A stretch of 64,000 nucleotides of DNA from Fremontodendron californicum (lineage: Eukaryota > Streptophyta > Magnoliopsida > Malvales > Malvaceae): assembly GCA_030761205.1 (NCBI GenBank), contig JAULJL010000029.1, forward strand, positions 1,681,501-1,745,500. The letters run 5' to 3'. A program made the position numbers and the translations under genes. Below are positions 1 through 12,058 of the stretch, piece by piece (the first letter of the stretch is position 1; every line of letters starts with the position of its first letter). The notes under the pieces are model-generated. The model was given only the letters and a program-made list of their open reading frames with translations, was not told the origin of the DNA and did not search any database.

Positions 1-1780
1 CTTTTTAAAATTAAAAATTATTTTTTCCTTTTTCAATGTTGGATGCTAAAACATGTTATTGTTGGATATCAATCGATTATAAATGCGTATAAATACGAAA
101 TACATATATGAATATGTAGGTTATCATAAGTAGATACACGGTATATGATTAAATTACACAATAGATATCAATATTAAATGAGAAATTAATTTCTAAAATA
201 CCCACTTGAAGAGGAAGAAGTTGGTTGAAGTTATGCTTGGTATGGAATCCCACAATGGAAACTTAAAGACTTATGCTTGTTGTTTATATAGGCTTATGTT
301 CAATGTTGGGTTGGGTCCCAAAGGGCACCCAAGTTTTCGTGAAAGGTGAGGACTTACACGCTCCGTCGAGCCGGGCCGGGCTTGGGTTAGGTCGGGTTTG
401 GGTTTGGGTCAGTAATTAATTTTTTATTGCCAAACCGATATGTTTATTTGGTCCAAGCCGAACCGACACCGCCCATCCGATCAACCTGTCTGATTTTAGA
501 CATGTCCGTTTGGTCTAAACCGAACTGATCCGTGTATGTTCCAACAGTCTTGTTTGTTCGGGTAAAGACATGTCGGTTTGGTTCAGTGTTTGACCGAACC
601 GATCCGTGTATGTTCCAACAGTTTTGTTTGTTTGGGTAAAGACATGCCGGTTCGGTTCAGTGTTTCACCGAACCGGTTCCTTTTCAATTGGTCTGTCTGT
701 TCTGACCGAATAGATTCTATCCAACTGGTTTGACTGTTCCAACAGTCCTCTTATTTCCTATACATACAGATTTTTGTATCTGTTTAATTAACTAATTCAC
801 TGAACAAAAAATTCTCTTCTTCCTTCGGTATTCCGTGTTCTGTCTTGTGAGAGAGATTTGCATTTTTGGTTCGCTGTGTTGCTTCGAGTGTGCTCTCAAC
901 TGCAACGTTATCAAGGAGACCTGGGAGACGAGTTGCTATATATTGTAAGCACATAAAGACAAGCAATAATCATCTTAAGGTCAGATGTTCTACCTTGACT
1001 CCATTTTCAATTTTTTGTGCTACTGAAACTGTGAGTATATGTCATTTAATATAATGTCCGTATATTTGTATTTGAATACTAATATATATTGTTCTGCCGA
1101 AATTCATTTTCTAATCTGTTCACATTCTATTTATATATATGTTTATGCACTAATGAAATAATTTTAAGTGATTATAACATGCCAAACAATAATTTATAAT
1201 GCTATTTTCTTTATTTTTTTATTTTTTGTGTCAAAGCTTTAAATACATTCAATATTTGTATCTATTGACAATTTTATTTATAATATATTATATTTATATA
1301 TATTGATACAATAATGATATTTTATTATTTTAATTATTTTTATAGGATACCAGAATATAGTAATTTCAAAGAAGATATGTATAACTGTCATAGTTAATAT
1401 TAAATTAAATTTAATAATTACCTTTAAATGCCTTTCAGTTTTGCTTATCAATATATCTATACCTGTCAAAAAAGTAAACAATGAGTATTTAAAATACTAA
1501 AAATCATTAAAGATGCTTATGATAGACAATCGTATATTCGTGAGATGAAAATAGTTAAAAATATATTGTTTATGGTACGATATATACTATTATAAAAGAA
1601 ACCAAAGATTTTTTTTTTTATAAAAAAAAAAATAATGATAAAGATTATAGTGAAATTAAGATAATGTAGATTCATAAAAGGCTAAAATAAATTTTATTTT
1701 TATTTTAAACATGTTTTCATTAATTTCAGTATTATGAAATAAATATATATAATTTTAATTTCAATTACGATTATACATCA
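1..1780. other. AT-rich intergenic DNA
   Basis: No gene is supported here. The stretch is AT-rich apart from a more GC-rich block at about 360-760 made of alternating GGGTTTGGGT-like and AACCGAACCG-like words. Such composition is common in plant transposon remnants. Short open frames at 784-966 and 866-1054 overlap each other on opposite strands and look like chance. The right end runs into a Helitron 3' terminus, so part of this DNA is probably Helitron body whose 5' end I could not locate. Confidence 0.6.
499..690. repeat. Degenerate tandem repeat, about 68-74 bp unit
   Basis: Three successive copies begin with GACATG(T/C)C at 499, 567 and 641. Copies 1 and 2 share the words GATCCGTGTATGTTCCAACAG and TTGTTTG.TYGGGTAAA. 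The third copy is partial and ends in an ACCGAACCGG block. Unit length differs by 6 bp between the first two copies. No coding potential is seen. Confidence 0.75.
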
Positions 1781-1801
1781 CCCGCGCGGGAGTATTCCTA
1801 G
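1781..1801 (+). mobile_element. Helitron 3' terminus
   Basis: The perfect palindrome CCCGCGCGGG (1781-1790) is followed 7 bp later by CTAG (1798-1801) and then T. A GC hairpin a short distance before a CTRR end, with T following, is the standard Helitron 3' signature. The matching 5' TC end was not found upstream, so the element size is unknown. Confidence 0.6.
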
Positions 1802-1853
1802 TAACAATAATAAAACGAGGCCAATTAATATTTGTTTGATATACATACTTATC

Positions 1854-3403
1854 TGATGCATCCAAAAGAGTGTATTTTATTTAAAACCCTGCACTACAAA
1901 TATCAGTTGTAAAGTATAATGATTAGCAAGGGTCGAATCCACAAAGATTGGTTTTTAGTATAAAAATTACTAGTTTAAACTTAAATTCAAGAACAATAAA
2001 AGAAAAGGGGTTTTTAAATAATTAAAAGTAAAGAAAACAAAATTAGTAAAAAGCAAATAAATAAGAGAAAATCAAATATAAGAGAAGTATGGTTAAGGTT
2101 TCATTCTCCACCACTAGACATCGTTAAAAATCAATTTCAGATCTATCAACATCAATTAGCTATCAAAATTATCAACCGTAGATAACAACAAGCTCTGCTA
2201 CCCAAATCTTTTCTAGTTTGTCGTTAAATAGAATAAGCTCTCTATTTAATCTCTAATTATCAAACATACTAGAATAAGCTCTTTAAATTCAATTTGATAA
2301 CAGTTTTACGATGAGAAAGATAGGTTGATCTAAGCAACAAACACGTAAGCTCGGACTGTTCAACTTATGTTATGTTCCACATTGTAATTCTCGAAAACCC
2401 AACATAATCATGAATTACAAATTGCCACTTATGAATAGGAAATCAAGACAATTACACGGATCAAGATTCCTAAACTAGCAACAGATAATTATCAAGATCT
2501 ATCTAGTTTGCAACCTAAACAAATCAAGACAACATCATAAACAATTCTTATGGAAAAACATAATCAACTTTGATAGAAAAATAATGATAGATAAAATCAA
2601 AAAATCAATTACAAAACATGTCTAGGGCTTTGAAATCACCCTTAACCAAAAGGAAGTTTAGCCTAGCATAGGCATAGACAATATATACATAAAACTAAAA
2701 AGAAAATAAAAGAATGGAGAATAATAATAATAATAATAATAATAATGATGATGATCTTTGGGTCTCCTCCCAAAGATAATAATAGTTTGTGGCTCAAAAG
2801 ATAGTATTTATAGAGCTTTTTGACCTTGGAAACCCTTTCTTGTTGATCAAGGAAGCTAGGAGGCAAAATAAGGCAAGTTTGGACTTTTTCCGGTTTTTCT
2901 CGATTTTGGAGGCAGTAAGGTGGACGCCATTTTCCGACGCTGCTACGTCGAGTGGGCTGTCTTGGTGTTTTTGCTCGCTGATGTCGATTTTGCGACTGCT
3001 GTACTGTCTCGCACTTCGTCGGCTGATTTGGATGATCATTCGTTCTCCGATTTAGACGTGTAAACTATCGTTGGAAGGTATTCAAGTCAGCTTCAAAATT
3101 CAAGAGGAAGTTTCTTCAAATAATGAATTTAACATAATGATTTCTTAGCAACAAGCTTCGGAGGTCAAATCTGCCTGATCATTTAGCACTAAGAATTTGA
3201 TCTTTTTGACTCCAAAATCTTCTTCCATCTTATGATTGTGACTTTATAAGCTCTTTATCATCATATTTGACATGTTTTGACTTTATCTCTTCCAAAATAC
3301 CTATAATTCATAAAATCATAGTAATTTGTCAAGGAACTTAAGAATTAAAGCAGAAAGTATAAGAAAATAATACATAAAAATGTATGAAATTAAGCACTTA
3401 TCA
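1854..3403 (-). repeat. 3' LTR of the Athila element
   Basis: 1550 bp beginning TGATGCA and ending CTTATCA on the plus strand. It matches 10486-12019 almost throughout. It holds an (AAT)n run near 2719-2750 where the other LTR has (GAA)n. Short open frames at 2663-3055 lie in the LTR and recur in the other LTR, so they are not host genes. Confidence 0.95.
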
Positions 3404-3419
3404 AATTCCCCCACACTTA
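3404..3419 (-). other. Polypurine tract of the Athila element
   Basis: Directly beside the 3' LTR, the minus strand reads TAAGTGTGGGGGAATT before the LTR. Purine-rich G-run tracts at this place prime plus-strand DNA synthesis in LTR retroelements. The core 12-mer CCCCCACACTTA (plus strand) recurs at three other places inside the element. Confidence 0.8.
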
Positions 3420-5079
3420 GTCTTTTGCTAGTCCTCGAGCAAAATTAAATAAAAGCAAAATAATAAATCCTAATCTAGTCCACTTTCAATAAAAATGAGA
3501 GATAATCATTAAACAACTTATAACTAATCACTAACTTAAAGAGTTTCACAAAGAACCATGCTTGATAGTAAGGCTTTGAGTTAAGCTAACATTAACATAA
3601 CATATCTCAATCAAAATAGTACATGTTCAAACTTAATCTCAACTTCTCACATGGGATACTATCATGATTTTCACTCTTTAAAGTATTGGTAAAGTGTTTA
3701 CACTCAATCAATCTCATGAAAACAATTCTACCATATGCTTGCTTGTCCACCTAGTCTTCACTACTTAGATCATGCAACTTCATGAATCAAGAGGTATTTT
3801 TTCAAGATTGTAATGGGGCCAAGAGGTTGTAATGTGGTTAAAGAAATAAAGGATAAAGATATCACAAAGGTTCCAAAGATTTCTTAGAGTTTAGAGACAT
3901 AATAAGATCATACAAATAAAACTTCTCAAAACTCACAAAATAACATATAATAACAAGGCTAAATATTCATGTTGAGCCTTTGCTTCATTCTAACCAGCTT
4001 TGTAACATCTTTTCTTTAACCAAAAGTTCAAGAGATGATTTTTTTTATGGGAATGTATTTTTTTCTTTTGTTCAATATTCCCTTTTCTTTTTCTCTTGAC
4101 TTTTGTCATTTGCTCCCCCACACTTATTTCTTGTTCTAACCCAAATTTTCAAAAAGTATCCCTTGTTTTTGTCATATATCTCAAACGTTCTAGTCCACCT
4201 TTAGAACAAGGGTAAAGATATAAATTTGTTTAGGCTAGGTGTAAGATATGGTTACCAATAAAATAGCTTAATCAATATATGCTCAAATTGGCTCACTAGT
4301 GGGGATGTTCTCTTGGAACATCAATAATGGATGGCTGTTTGGCCCTGGTTATAGTCCTAATGCCTCTATCATATTCATGTTGTTACATGCATCAATATAG
4401 TCTCAAAAAAGTTTAAAGCAAGTTATAGAGAATTATGTAATCATGAGAGCACTCAAGAAAGAAATTAGATTGATATGTATAATGCATCAATCATATAGGC
4501 TCAAAACTTAGAAGGATGATTATACAAGTCAATATCAAGTCTAAACATGCTTCTTTATCAATCAACATATCATATTAACAATAGCTCATGAAAAATAGTG
4601 ATATCAAGCTTAATGCTCATGAAAATCTTACCACTAATGATCAGTTTCAGACCTATTCAATTCATATCTCATCATAGTATGGAAAGTAACTAGAACACAC
4701 TACAAACAAACTAAAAACAAAACAAAACTAAAGGAAATCCTAAATTCTTTCCCCCACACTTAATTCTTACATTGTCCTCAATGTAATTCTAGTATCCCCT
4801 AATTATAAGAATCATGTGTAAAAGAGAAGAATTACTAATCAAAACAAACTAAATAAAACAATAAAAGATAGAATGTTGGAGAGTAAAGAATAGCAAATCT
4901 GATTATAATATGTGCTCTCCATCCTTTTGGGTTGCCTCCTAAGAAGCGCTTGGTTTATTGTCCTCAGCCTGACTTAGCCCATTGCCTTCATTATTCAACA
5001 TAATTAGGCTCATAAAGTGGTAACTCCTCAATATCTTGCATTGGATAGTTCTCATAATAAGGCTTCAATCTATGGCCAT
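3420..5079 (-). other. Non-coding 3' internal region of the Athila element
   Basis: About 1.66 kb between the integrase end and the polypurine tract, with no substantial open frame. Many Athila relatives carry an envelope-like frame here; none is visible in this copy. It contains two further exact copies of the polypurine-tract 12-mer, at 4115-4126 and 4751-4762. The part near the LTR is also present in the truncated relative at 51248-51810. Confidence 0.7.
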
Positions 5080-6202
5080 TTACTTTGAATGCTTTATCTT
5101 CTTTGAACTTTTGATTTCAACTGCACCATGAGTAAACACATTAATAATAACAAAAGGTCCAACCCAACGAGAACGTAACTTACCTGGAAACAACTTAAGG
5201 CGTGAATGGAAAAGAAGAACTTTTTGTCCAACAACAAAGTTCTTTCTTGATATCATCTTGTCATGGAACGCCTTAGTCTTTTCTTTGTAAATCCTAGAAT
5301 TCTCATATGCATCATTCCTTATCTCCTCAAGTTCTTGTAACTGAAGTTTTCTTTGCTTACCTGCCTCATCCATTTCCATGTTGCATTATTTGATAGCCCA
5401 ATATGCTTTATGTTCTAATTCAACTGGAAGATGACAAAGCTTACCATAAACAAGTCGATAAGGAGACATACCAATGGGTGTCTTATATGCTGTCCTATAA
5501 GCCGAAAGTGCATCATCTAGACGTAAACTCCAATCCTTCTGATTTGGATTGACAGTTTTTTTCAATGATGGATTTTACCTCTCGATTTGACACTTCAACT
5601 TGCCCATTAGTTTGAGGATGATAGGATGTGGAAACCTTATGTGTGATATTATACCGTCTGAAAAATGCTTCCATGGATCTATTACAAAAGTGAGTACCTC
5701 GATCGCTGATTATGGCCTTTGGTGTTCCAAACCTTGCAAAAATGTTAGTCTTCACAAAATCTGAAGCAACTTTAAAATCATTAGTCCGAGTGGCTTTTGC
5801 TTCCACCCATTTTGAAACATAATCGACAGTAAGTAATATATAAAGATTACCAAAAGAAGAAGGAAAAGGTCCCATGAAATCCATGCCCCATACATCAAAA
5901 TTTTCAACAATTAATATGGGAGTTTGAGGCATTTGATTTCTAACACCTAAGTTACCTATTCTTTGGCACCTATCACATGACTTGCAAACGAGGTAGGCAT
6001 CTTTGAATAAGGTAGGCCAATAAAATCCACTATCAAGCACTTTCATGGCTGTTCTTTTGGGTCTAAAGAGCCCTCCACATGCATAAGAGTGACAAAAGGT
6101 TAGAATAGAATGAAATTTAGATTCAAATACGCACCTTCTTATAATCTGATCAGAGCAATGATTCCAAAGATAAGGCTCATCAAATGTAGTATTTGGCATC
6201 AA
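5080..6202 (-). pseudogene. Athila integrase remnant
   Basis: The frame 6202-5513 holds an integrase: an HHCC-type zinc-binding region (CHSYACGG, then CKSCDRCQR), a core with GMDFMG, ISDRGTHF and NGQVEVSNRE supplying the D, D and E catalytic positions. After a frame change near 5513 the C-terminal part resumes and includes 5379-5080, with the RWVGPFVI and GAVEI words of the gypsy integrase C-terminal region. At least one in-frame stop lies between about 5380 and 5400. It would act in the nucleus to insert element cDNA, but this copy is broken. Confidence 0.9.
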
Positions 6203-7772
6203 TCTTGATCTTATTTCTTTGGGCTATTATCAACTCTTGTGGCAACTGCTTGGTGACTAAGTAATTAACAATATCAGCATACCAAGGGGTTGTTGTGCTT
6301 ATGGAAAAGAGTTGCTCATCCGAAAAGTTCTCATGCAACGGTAGTGCATCCTCTTCATGAACTAATCAACTAAGATGGTCCGCAACCAGGTTGTCTTTAC
6401 CTTTCTTATCTCTTATTTCTAAATCAAACTCTTGTAAGAGAAGTATCCATCTAATCAACCTTGGTTTGGTCTCCTTCTTAGTGAGCAAATACCTAAGAGC
6501 TGCATGGTCAGAAAATACAATTACTTTAGTACCAATTAAATAAGAACGAAATTTCTTCTAAAGCAAATACAATAGCCAAAAGTTCTTTTTCAGTAGTGGA
6601 ATAGTTTAATTGAGCATCGTTAAGAGTTCGGGAGGCATAATATATGGCATGTGAGGCTTTGCCAACCCGTTGGCCCAAAACAGCTTCAATGGCATAGTCA
6701 CTAGCATCACACATAATTTCAAAAGGTACATTCCAATATGGTGGTTGCATGATAGGAGCTGATATCAAAAGTCCCTTCAAAGTTTCAAACGCCTCTTTGC
6801 ATTTATCATCAAAGTGGAAATCCACATCTTTTTGTAATAGCTTGCAAAGGGGTAGTGTTATTTTTGAGAAGTCTTTGATAAATCTTCTATAAAAACCTAC
6901 ATGTCCAAGAAAAAAACGAACCTCTCTCACATTTGTGGGAGGTGGTAAAGAATGCATAATATCTATTTTAGATTTATCTATTTCTATTCCCTTAGAAGAA
7001 ATAACATGGCCTAAAACTATTCCTTGTTCTACCATAAAGTGATATTTTTCCCAAATCAATACAAGGTTAGTTTCCATGCATCTTTTAAGTACAAAGGTAA
7101 GGTTCTCTAGACATCTATCAAAAGAATCACCATAGACACTAAAATCATCCATGAAAACTTCTATGATGTTCTTTACATAATCTAAAAATATACTAACCAT
7201 ACACTTTTGGAATGTAGCTGATGCATTACAAAGACCAAACGTCATACGCCGGTATGCAAAAGTACCAAATGACATGTGAAGGTGGTTTTCTCTTGGTCCT
7301 CTGGAACAATTGCAATTTGATTGTAACCTGAAAATCCATCAAGAAAACAATAATGAGAATGGCCAGCTAACCTTTCAAGCATTTGATCAATAAAAGGTAA
7401 AGGAAAGTGGTCTTTGCGAGTTGTTGAATTAAGTTTACGATAGTCAATACAAACTCGCCACCCTGTTTGAATTCTAGTAGGAACAAGTTCATTCTCATTA
7501 TTTTTAACAACGGTCACACCGAACTTTTTAGGAACTACTTGGACTAGACTCACCCATTTGCTATCCGAGATAGGATAGATCACTCCAACATCTAGGAGCT
7601 TCAGTATCTCCTTTTTCACAACCTCCATCATAGGCGGGTTCAATCGTCGTTGTGCCTCTCTTGTTGGTTTTGACCCTTCCTCTAACAAAATCCGGTGCAT
7701 GCACATGGATTGGCTTATTCCTTTGGTATCGGCAATGGTCCAACCAATTGCTGTCTTATGCTCTCTAAGCAC
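6203..7772 (-). pseudogene. Athila reverse transcriptase / RNase H remnant
   Basis: Frame 7772-7242 contains the start of the reverse transcriptase (WRVCIDYRKLN, FPLPFIDQML, CFLDGFSGYNQI). A frame change near 7270 leads to 7275-6526, with FGLCNASATFQ, the catalytic box VFMDDFSVYG, the thumb region GHVISSKGIEID, and the RNase H start CDASDYAIEAVLGQR. The rest of RNase H continues to about 6360 in another frame and is interrupted near 6363. Order and motifs fit Ty3/gypsy. Enzyme activity is excluded by the breaks. Confidence 0.92.
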
Positions 7773-7784
7773 CCGGATAAGTCT

Positions 7785-8640
7785 CTATTCTTGCAAAGGT
7801 GTGAGCTATTTGGAAATTATGACTGGTAGTGTGTCCTTTTCACCTAAGAACACATATTTTAAGTGGTCCGGTAATGGTTTCAACTCCAAAGTTGGTGCCT
7901 GCAAAATGGAAGGTAGAAGTTTCTCATTAGATAAAGGCAATTCAATAAATGAAACATCAAACCTTGCATCTTTAGGTGGTAATGCTTGTAACGATGCTAC
8001 TGCTTCTTCCACTTGTTCACTCAAGGTGAGTTTCTCTTCTCCTTTAGAATTTTCCAAGCCAAGGTACCTGTTATTGGCTACTTCTAAACTATATTCACAA
8101 TTTAATTCAAAAGCTTTTTGTGCCAAAGAGTTAATTATATCAATAGTAAAAACAGAGTGCACATCACTAGGGTATCTCATGGCCTCAAAAATATTAAAAC
8201 GAATTATCTCGCCATCAAATTCCATAGTTAAAGTTCCATCATGCATATCTATTTTAGTCCTAGTTGTTTTTAAGAATGGCCTCGCTAAAAGAATGGGTGT
8301 TGGATTAAAAAAATCTCATATTCCATCTCAAGAACATAGAAATCAGCGGGAAAAACCAACTCATTAACTTGCACTAGGACATCTTCTATAACTCTTCTAG
8401 GATAAGTGTTAGAACGGTCAGCAAGTTGTATTATAACACCGGTTTCCTCTAATGGTCCTAGATTCAATGAAGCATAAATTGAATATGGCATTACATTAAT
8501 GGATGCTCCTAGATCTAGCATAGCACGCTCAAACTTGGTGTTCCCTATCTTACAAGGAATGATAAACATACCTGGATCCTTGCATTTAGGTGAGAGTTTT
8601 TTTTTGAAGAACATCTGACACATTCTCCCCCACACTTACT
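7785..8640 (-). pseudogene. Athila aspartic protease and linker remnant
   Basis: Frame 8635-8285 contains the retropepsin centre LDLGASINVMPYS, in which the usual D-S/T-G is DLG, as often seen in Athila-like elements. A frame change near 8250-8290 leads to 8246-7806, a linker towards the reverse transcriptase. That frame ends in TAG at 7806-7808, with a second in-frame TAG at 7785-7787, before the polymerase region. The protease would cleave the Gag-Pol precursor. Confidence 0.85.
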
Positions 8641-10380
8641 TTCATTCCCTTTCAACTTCCGTTTAGAAGTGCACAACTTTTTTAAAAATTTGGTATATCT
8701 TGGCACTTGCTTGATAGCATCTAGTAAAGGAATGTTCACCTCTACTTTCCGGAAGGTTTCCAAAATTTCCTTCTCTTGCTCCTCCGTCTTGGATTTTGCT
8801 AACCTGCTAGGAAAAGGTGGAGGAGTTATATAAGAAGGAAAATATGGTTTAGGGATTACCTTTTGTAGTAGCTCATTGGGATATGAAGATGATGCCATGG
8901 TGTTGTCCTCCCTTTGAGCACTATCCTTTTGTGGTGTCTCAAGCTGTTTCCCACTTCTTAAAGTTACCGCATTGGCATTTTCTCTGGGATTTACTATGGT
9001 TTCGAAAGGTAATTTTTTGAAATCCCTTGCTTGGTTTCGACTGATTGCTGTTGCCATTTGTCCAATTTGAGTCTCTATTTGGCTCAAACTTGTTGCCATT
9101 TGTCTATTTGTATCCTTTATTTCCTATTGAATTGCCTTTGTGTCCTGTTGAATTTGAATTTGATTAGTAGAGAGGGCTTTAACAAGATCTTCAAGAGAAG
9201 TACCTGAATTTTGAGTGGGTGGCACTTGTTGTCGAGTTTGATATAGTTGTTGAACCCTTTGTTGATAACCCGATTGTCTATTGTCAAATGGTGGATGAGC
9301 AACTTGTGATTGGTTTCCTCCATAATTGAAGTTTGGATGATCCCTCCATCCTGGATTGAAAGTGTTAGAGTAGGGATCATACTTTTTTGGTTGACCCGGA
9401 AATCCACTCATAGCATTAACATGTTCATTTGGATCAACTTGAAATGTTGGACACATATCAGTTTGGTGCCCCATATTTAAACATATACCACAAGCCTTAA
9501 TTTGTTGTATCTGACCTATAGCCATTTGTTGCACAAGAGAAGTCAGTTGCGAAATTTGTTGTGCAAAGGATGATGTACCTACCTCATTTACTTTCTGTGG
9601 TTGTGGTGGGGGTTCATCTCTCATATTGAATTGTTGTGAGTTGGCTGCCATGTTTGAGATGAGAAGTCTAGCAGCTCCGGGAGTTTTATCAACTAGTGCT
9701 CCCCCACTTGATACATCTATCATGCGTCTCTCCATGGGCAAGAGACCTTCATAGAAATATTGGATGAGCAGTTGTTCACTTATTTGATAGTGTGGACATG
9801 ATGCACAAAGTTTCTTGAACCTCTCCTAATATTCATACAAGGATTCTCCGTTGTATTGCCAAATCCCACATATTTCCTTTCTAATGTTGACAGCCTTAGA
9901 TGCTGGGAAATATCTTTCCAAGAACGCTTTCTTAATCCCATTCCATGTAGTGATAGTCCCGGATGGTAGGTAGTAGAGCCATTCCTTTGTCGAATCAGCT
10001 AGAGAGAATGGGAATGCTCTTAACTTTATTTGCTCTTCCGTGATTCCGGTTGGTCTCATGCTAGAACATACTACATGGAACTCCTTGAGGTGCTTATTTG
10101 GATCCTCTCCTGTAAAACCATGAAAAATTAGAAGAAGATGAATCATGCCAGATTTTAATTCAAATGCTACCTCAAGAGTAGGATACTCTATGCACAATGG
10201 TTGTTCATCCAAGTCCGGAGTGGCTAGCTCCTTAAGAGTTCAATTGTTTGCTGCCATCTCTCCTTGCTCCTCTTGGATAGTTTGGATAAACTCTTCGTTT
10301 GTTCTTTGGTGGGCGGCTATGAATTCCCTAATTCTCCTAAGTCCGAAGTAAGGTTCTTCTTCTTTGGGAGATTGGGACAT
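8641..10380 (-). pseudogene. Athila gag remnant
   Basis: The likely start ATG is at 10378-10380, 106 bp inside the 5' LTR, followed by a short leader that ends in TGA at 10240-10242. The capsid-like part (10212-9826, with HLKEFHVVCSSMRPTGITEE and LRAFPFSLADSTKEWLY) ends in TAG at 9826-9828. Frame 9741-9124 carries a zinc knuckle, CGICLNMGHQTDMC, of the CX2CX4HX4C form, followed by a Q-rich stretch and TAG at 9124-9126. The same frame then continues to 8545 and runs out of register near 8640. Gag would package element RNA into cytoplasmic particles. Confidence 0.9.
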
Positions 10381-10462
10381 TCACTGAAAAAGAAAAAAAA
10401 ATAAACTAATTAAAACAGAAAATAAGAATAAACCAATTAATTAATAAACTAAAGAAAGCAAT

Positions 10463-10479
10463 CCTCGGCAACGGCGCCA
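10463..10479 (-). other. Primer binding site, tRNA-Asp type
   Basis: Six bases inside the 5' LTR the minus strand reads TGGCGCCGTTGCCGAGG. This complements the 3' end of plant tRNA-Asp over the first 14 bases with one later mismatch. tRNA-Asp priming is characteristic of many Athila elements. Confidence 0.85.
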
Positions 10480-10485
10480 AAAACT

Positions 10486-12019
10486 TGATGCACCCAAAAT
10501 AGTGTATCTTACTTAAAACCTTGCACTACAAATATCAATTGTAAAGTATAATGATTAGCAAGGGTCGAATCCACAGAGATTGGTTTTTAGTTTATAAATT
10601 ACTAGTTTAAAACTTAAATTCAAGAACAATAAAAGAAAAATGGGTTTTGAAATAATTAAATGTAAAGAAAACAAGATAATTAAAAAGCAAATAAATAAGA
10701 GAAAATCAAATATAAGAGAAGTATGATTAAGGTTTCATTCTCCACCGCTAGGCATCTTAAAAATTAATTTCAGATCTATCAACATCAATTAGCTATCAAA
10801 ATTATCAACCGTAGATAACAACAAGCTCTGCTACCCAATCTTTCCTTAGTTTGTCGTTAAATAAAATAAGCTCTCTATTTAATCTCTAATTATCAAACAA
10901 CCTAGAATAAGCTCTCTAAATTCAATTTGATAACAGCTTTACGATGAGAAAGATAGGTTAATCTAAGCAACAAACACGTAAGCTCGGATTGTTCAACTTA
11001 TGTTATGTTCCACATTATAATTCTCGAAAACCCAACATAATCATGAATTACAAATTGCTACTTATGAATAGGAAATCAAGACAATTACACGGACCAAGAT
11101 TCTTAAACTAGCAATAGATAATTATCAAGATCTATCTAGTTTGCAACCTAAACAAATCAAGACAACATCATAAACAATTCTTATGGAAGAACATAATCAA
11201 CTTTGATAGAAAACTAATGATAGATAAAATCTAAAAATCAATTACAAAACATGTCTAGGGCTTTGAAATCATCTTTAACCAAAAGGAAGTTTAGCCTAGC
11301 ATAGGCATAGATAATATATACATAAAACTAAAAAGAAAATAAAAGAATGGAGAAGAAGAAGAAGAAGAAGAAGAATGATGATCTTTGAGTCTCCTTCCAA
11401 AGATAATAATAGTTTGTAGCTCAAAAGATGATATTTATAGAGCTTTTTGACCTAAGCAACCCTTTCTTGTTGATCAAGGAAGCTAGGAGGAAAAATAAGG
11501 CAAGTTTAGACTTTTTCCCAGTTTTTCTCGGTTTTGGAGACAGTAAGGCCGGCGCCGTGGTGCCGAGTGGGCTGTCTTGGTGTTTTTGCTCGCTGACATC
11601 GGTTTCACGACTACTGCACTGTCTCACACTTTCTCGGATGATTTGGATGACCATCCGTTCTCTGATTTAGGCGTGTAAACTATCATTGGAAAGGTATTGA
11701 AGTCAACTTCAAAAGTCAAGAGTAAGTTTCTTCAAATAATGACTTGAACATAATGATTTCTTAGCAACAAGCTCCAGAGGTCAAATCTGCCTGATCATCT
11801 AACACTAAGAATTTGATCTTTTTGACTCCAAAATCTTCTTCCATCTTATGATTGTGACTTTATATGATCTTTATCATCATATTTGACATGTTTTGACTTT
11901 ATCTCTTCCAAAATACCTATAATTCATAAAATCACAGTAATTTGTCAAGGAACTTAAGAATTGAAGCACAAAGTATAAGGAAATAATACATGAAAATATA
12001 TGAAATTAAGCACTTATCA
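10486..12019 (-). repeat. 5' LTR of the Athila element
   Basis: 1534 bp, TGATGCA to CTTATCA, matching 1854-3403. It carries (GAA)n at about 11350-11374 in place of the (AAT)n of the other LTR. It would contain the element promoter on the minus strand. Open frames at 11421-11670 are the same LTR-internal frames seen at 2789-3055. Confidence 0.95.
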
Positions 12020-12058
12020 TTATCTTAGTCATAGTAATAATAGAGGAATAGACTTCCA

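Larger units (their letters stand above)
1849..12024 (-). mobile_element. Athila-type Ty3/gypsy LTR retrotransposon (complete, inactive)
   Basis: The element spans 1854-12019 and is flanked by an exact 5 bp target duplication TTATC (1849-1853 and 12020-12024). It reads on the minus strand: right LTR (5'), tRNA-Asp-type primer site, gag, protease, reverse transcriptase/RNase H, integrase, a 1.7 kb non-coding 3' region, polypurine tract, left LTR (3'). The LTRs start TGATGCA and end CTTATCA and are about 1.5 kb. LTR size, primer type, the DLGAS protease centre and gag similarity point to the Athila lineage. Every coding module is interrupted by stops or frame changes, so it cannot make its own proteins. 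The first 130 or so LTR positions show roughly ten differences between the two LTRs, so insertion is not very recent. Confidence 0.95.

Noticed and set aside
7699..8367. 222-residue plus-strand frame
   Set aside because: Antisense to the Athila protease/polymerase region; no recognisable motif.
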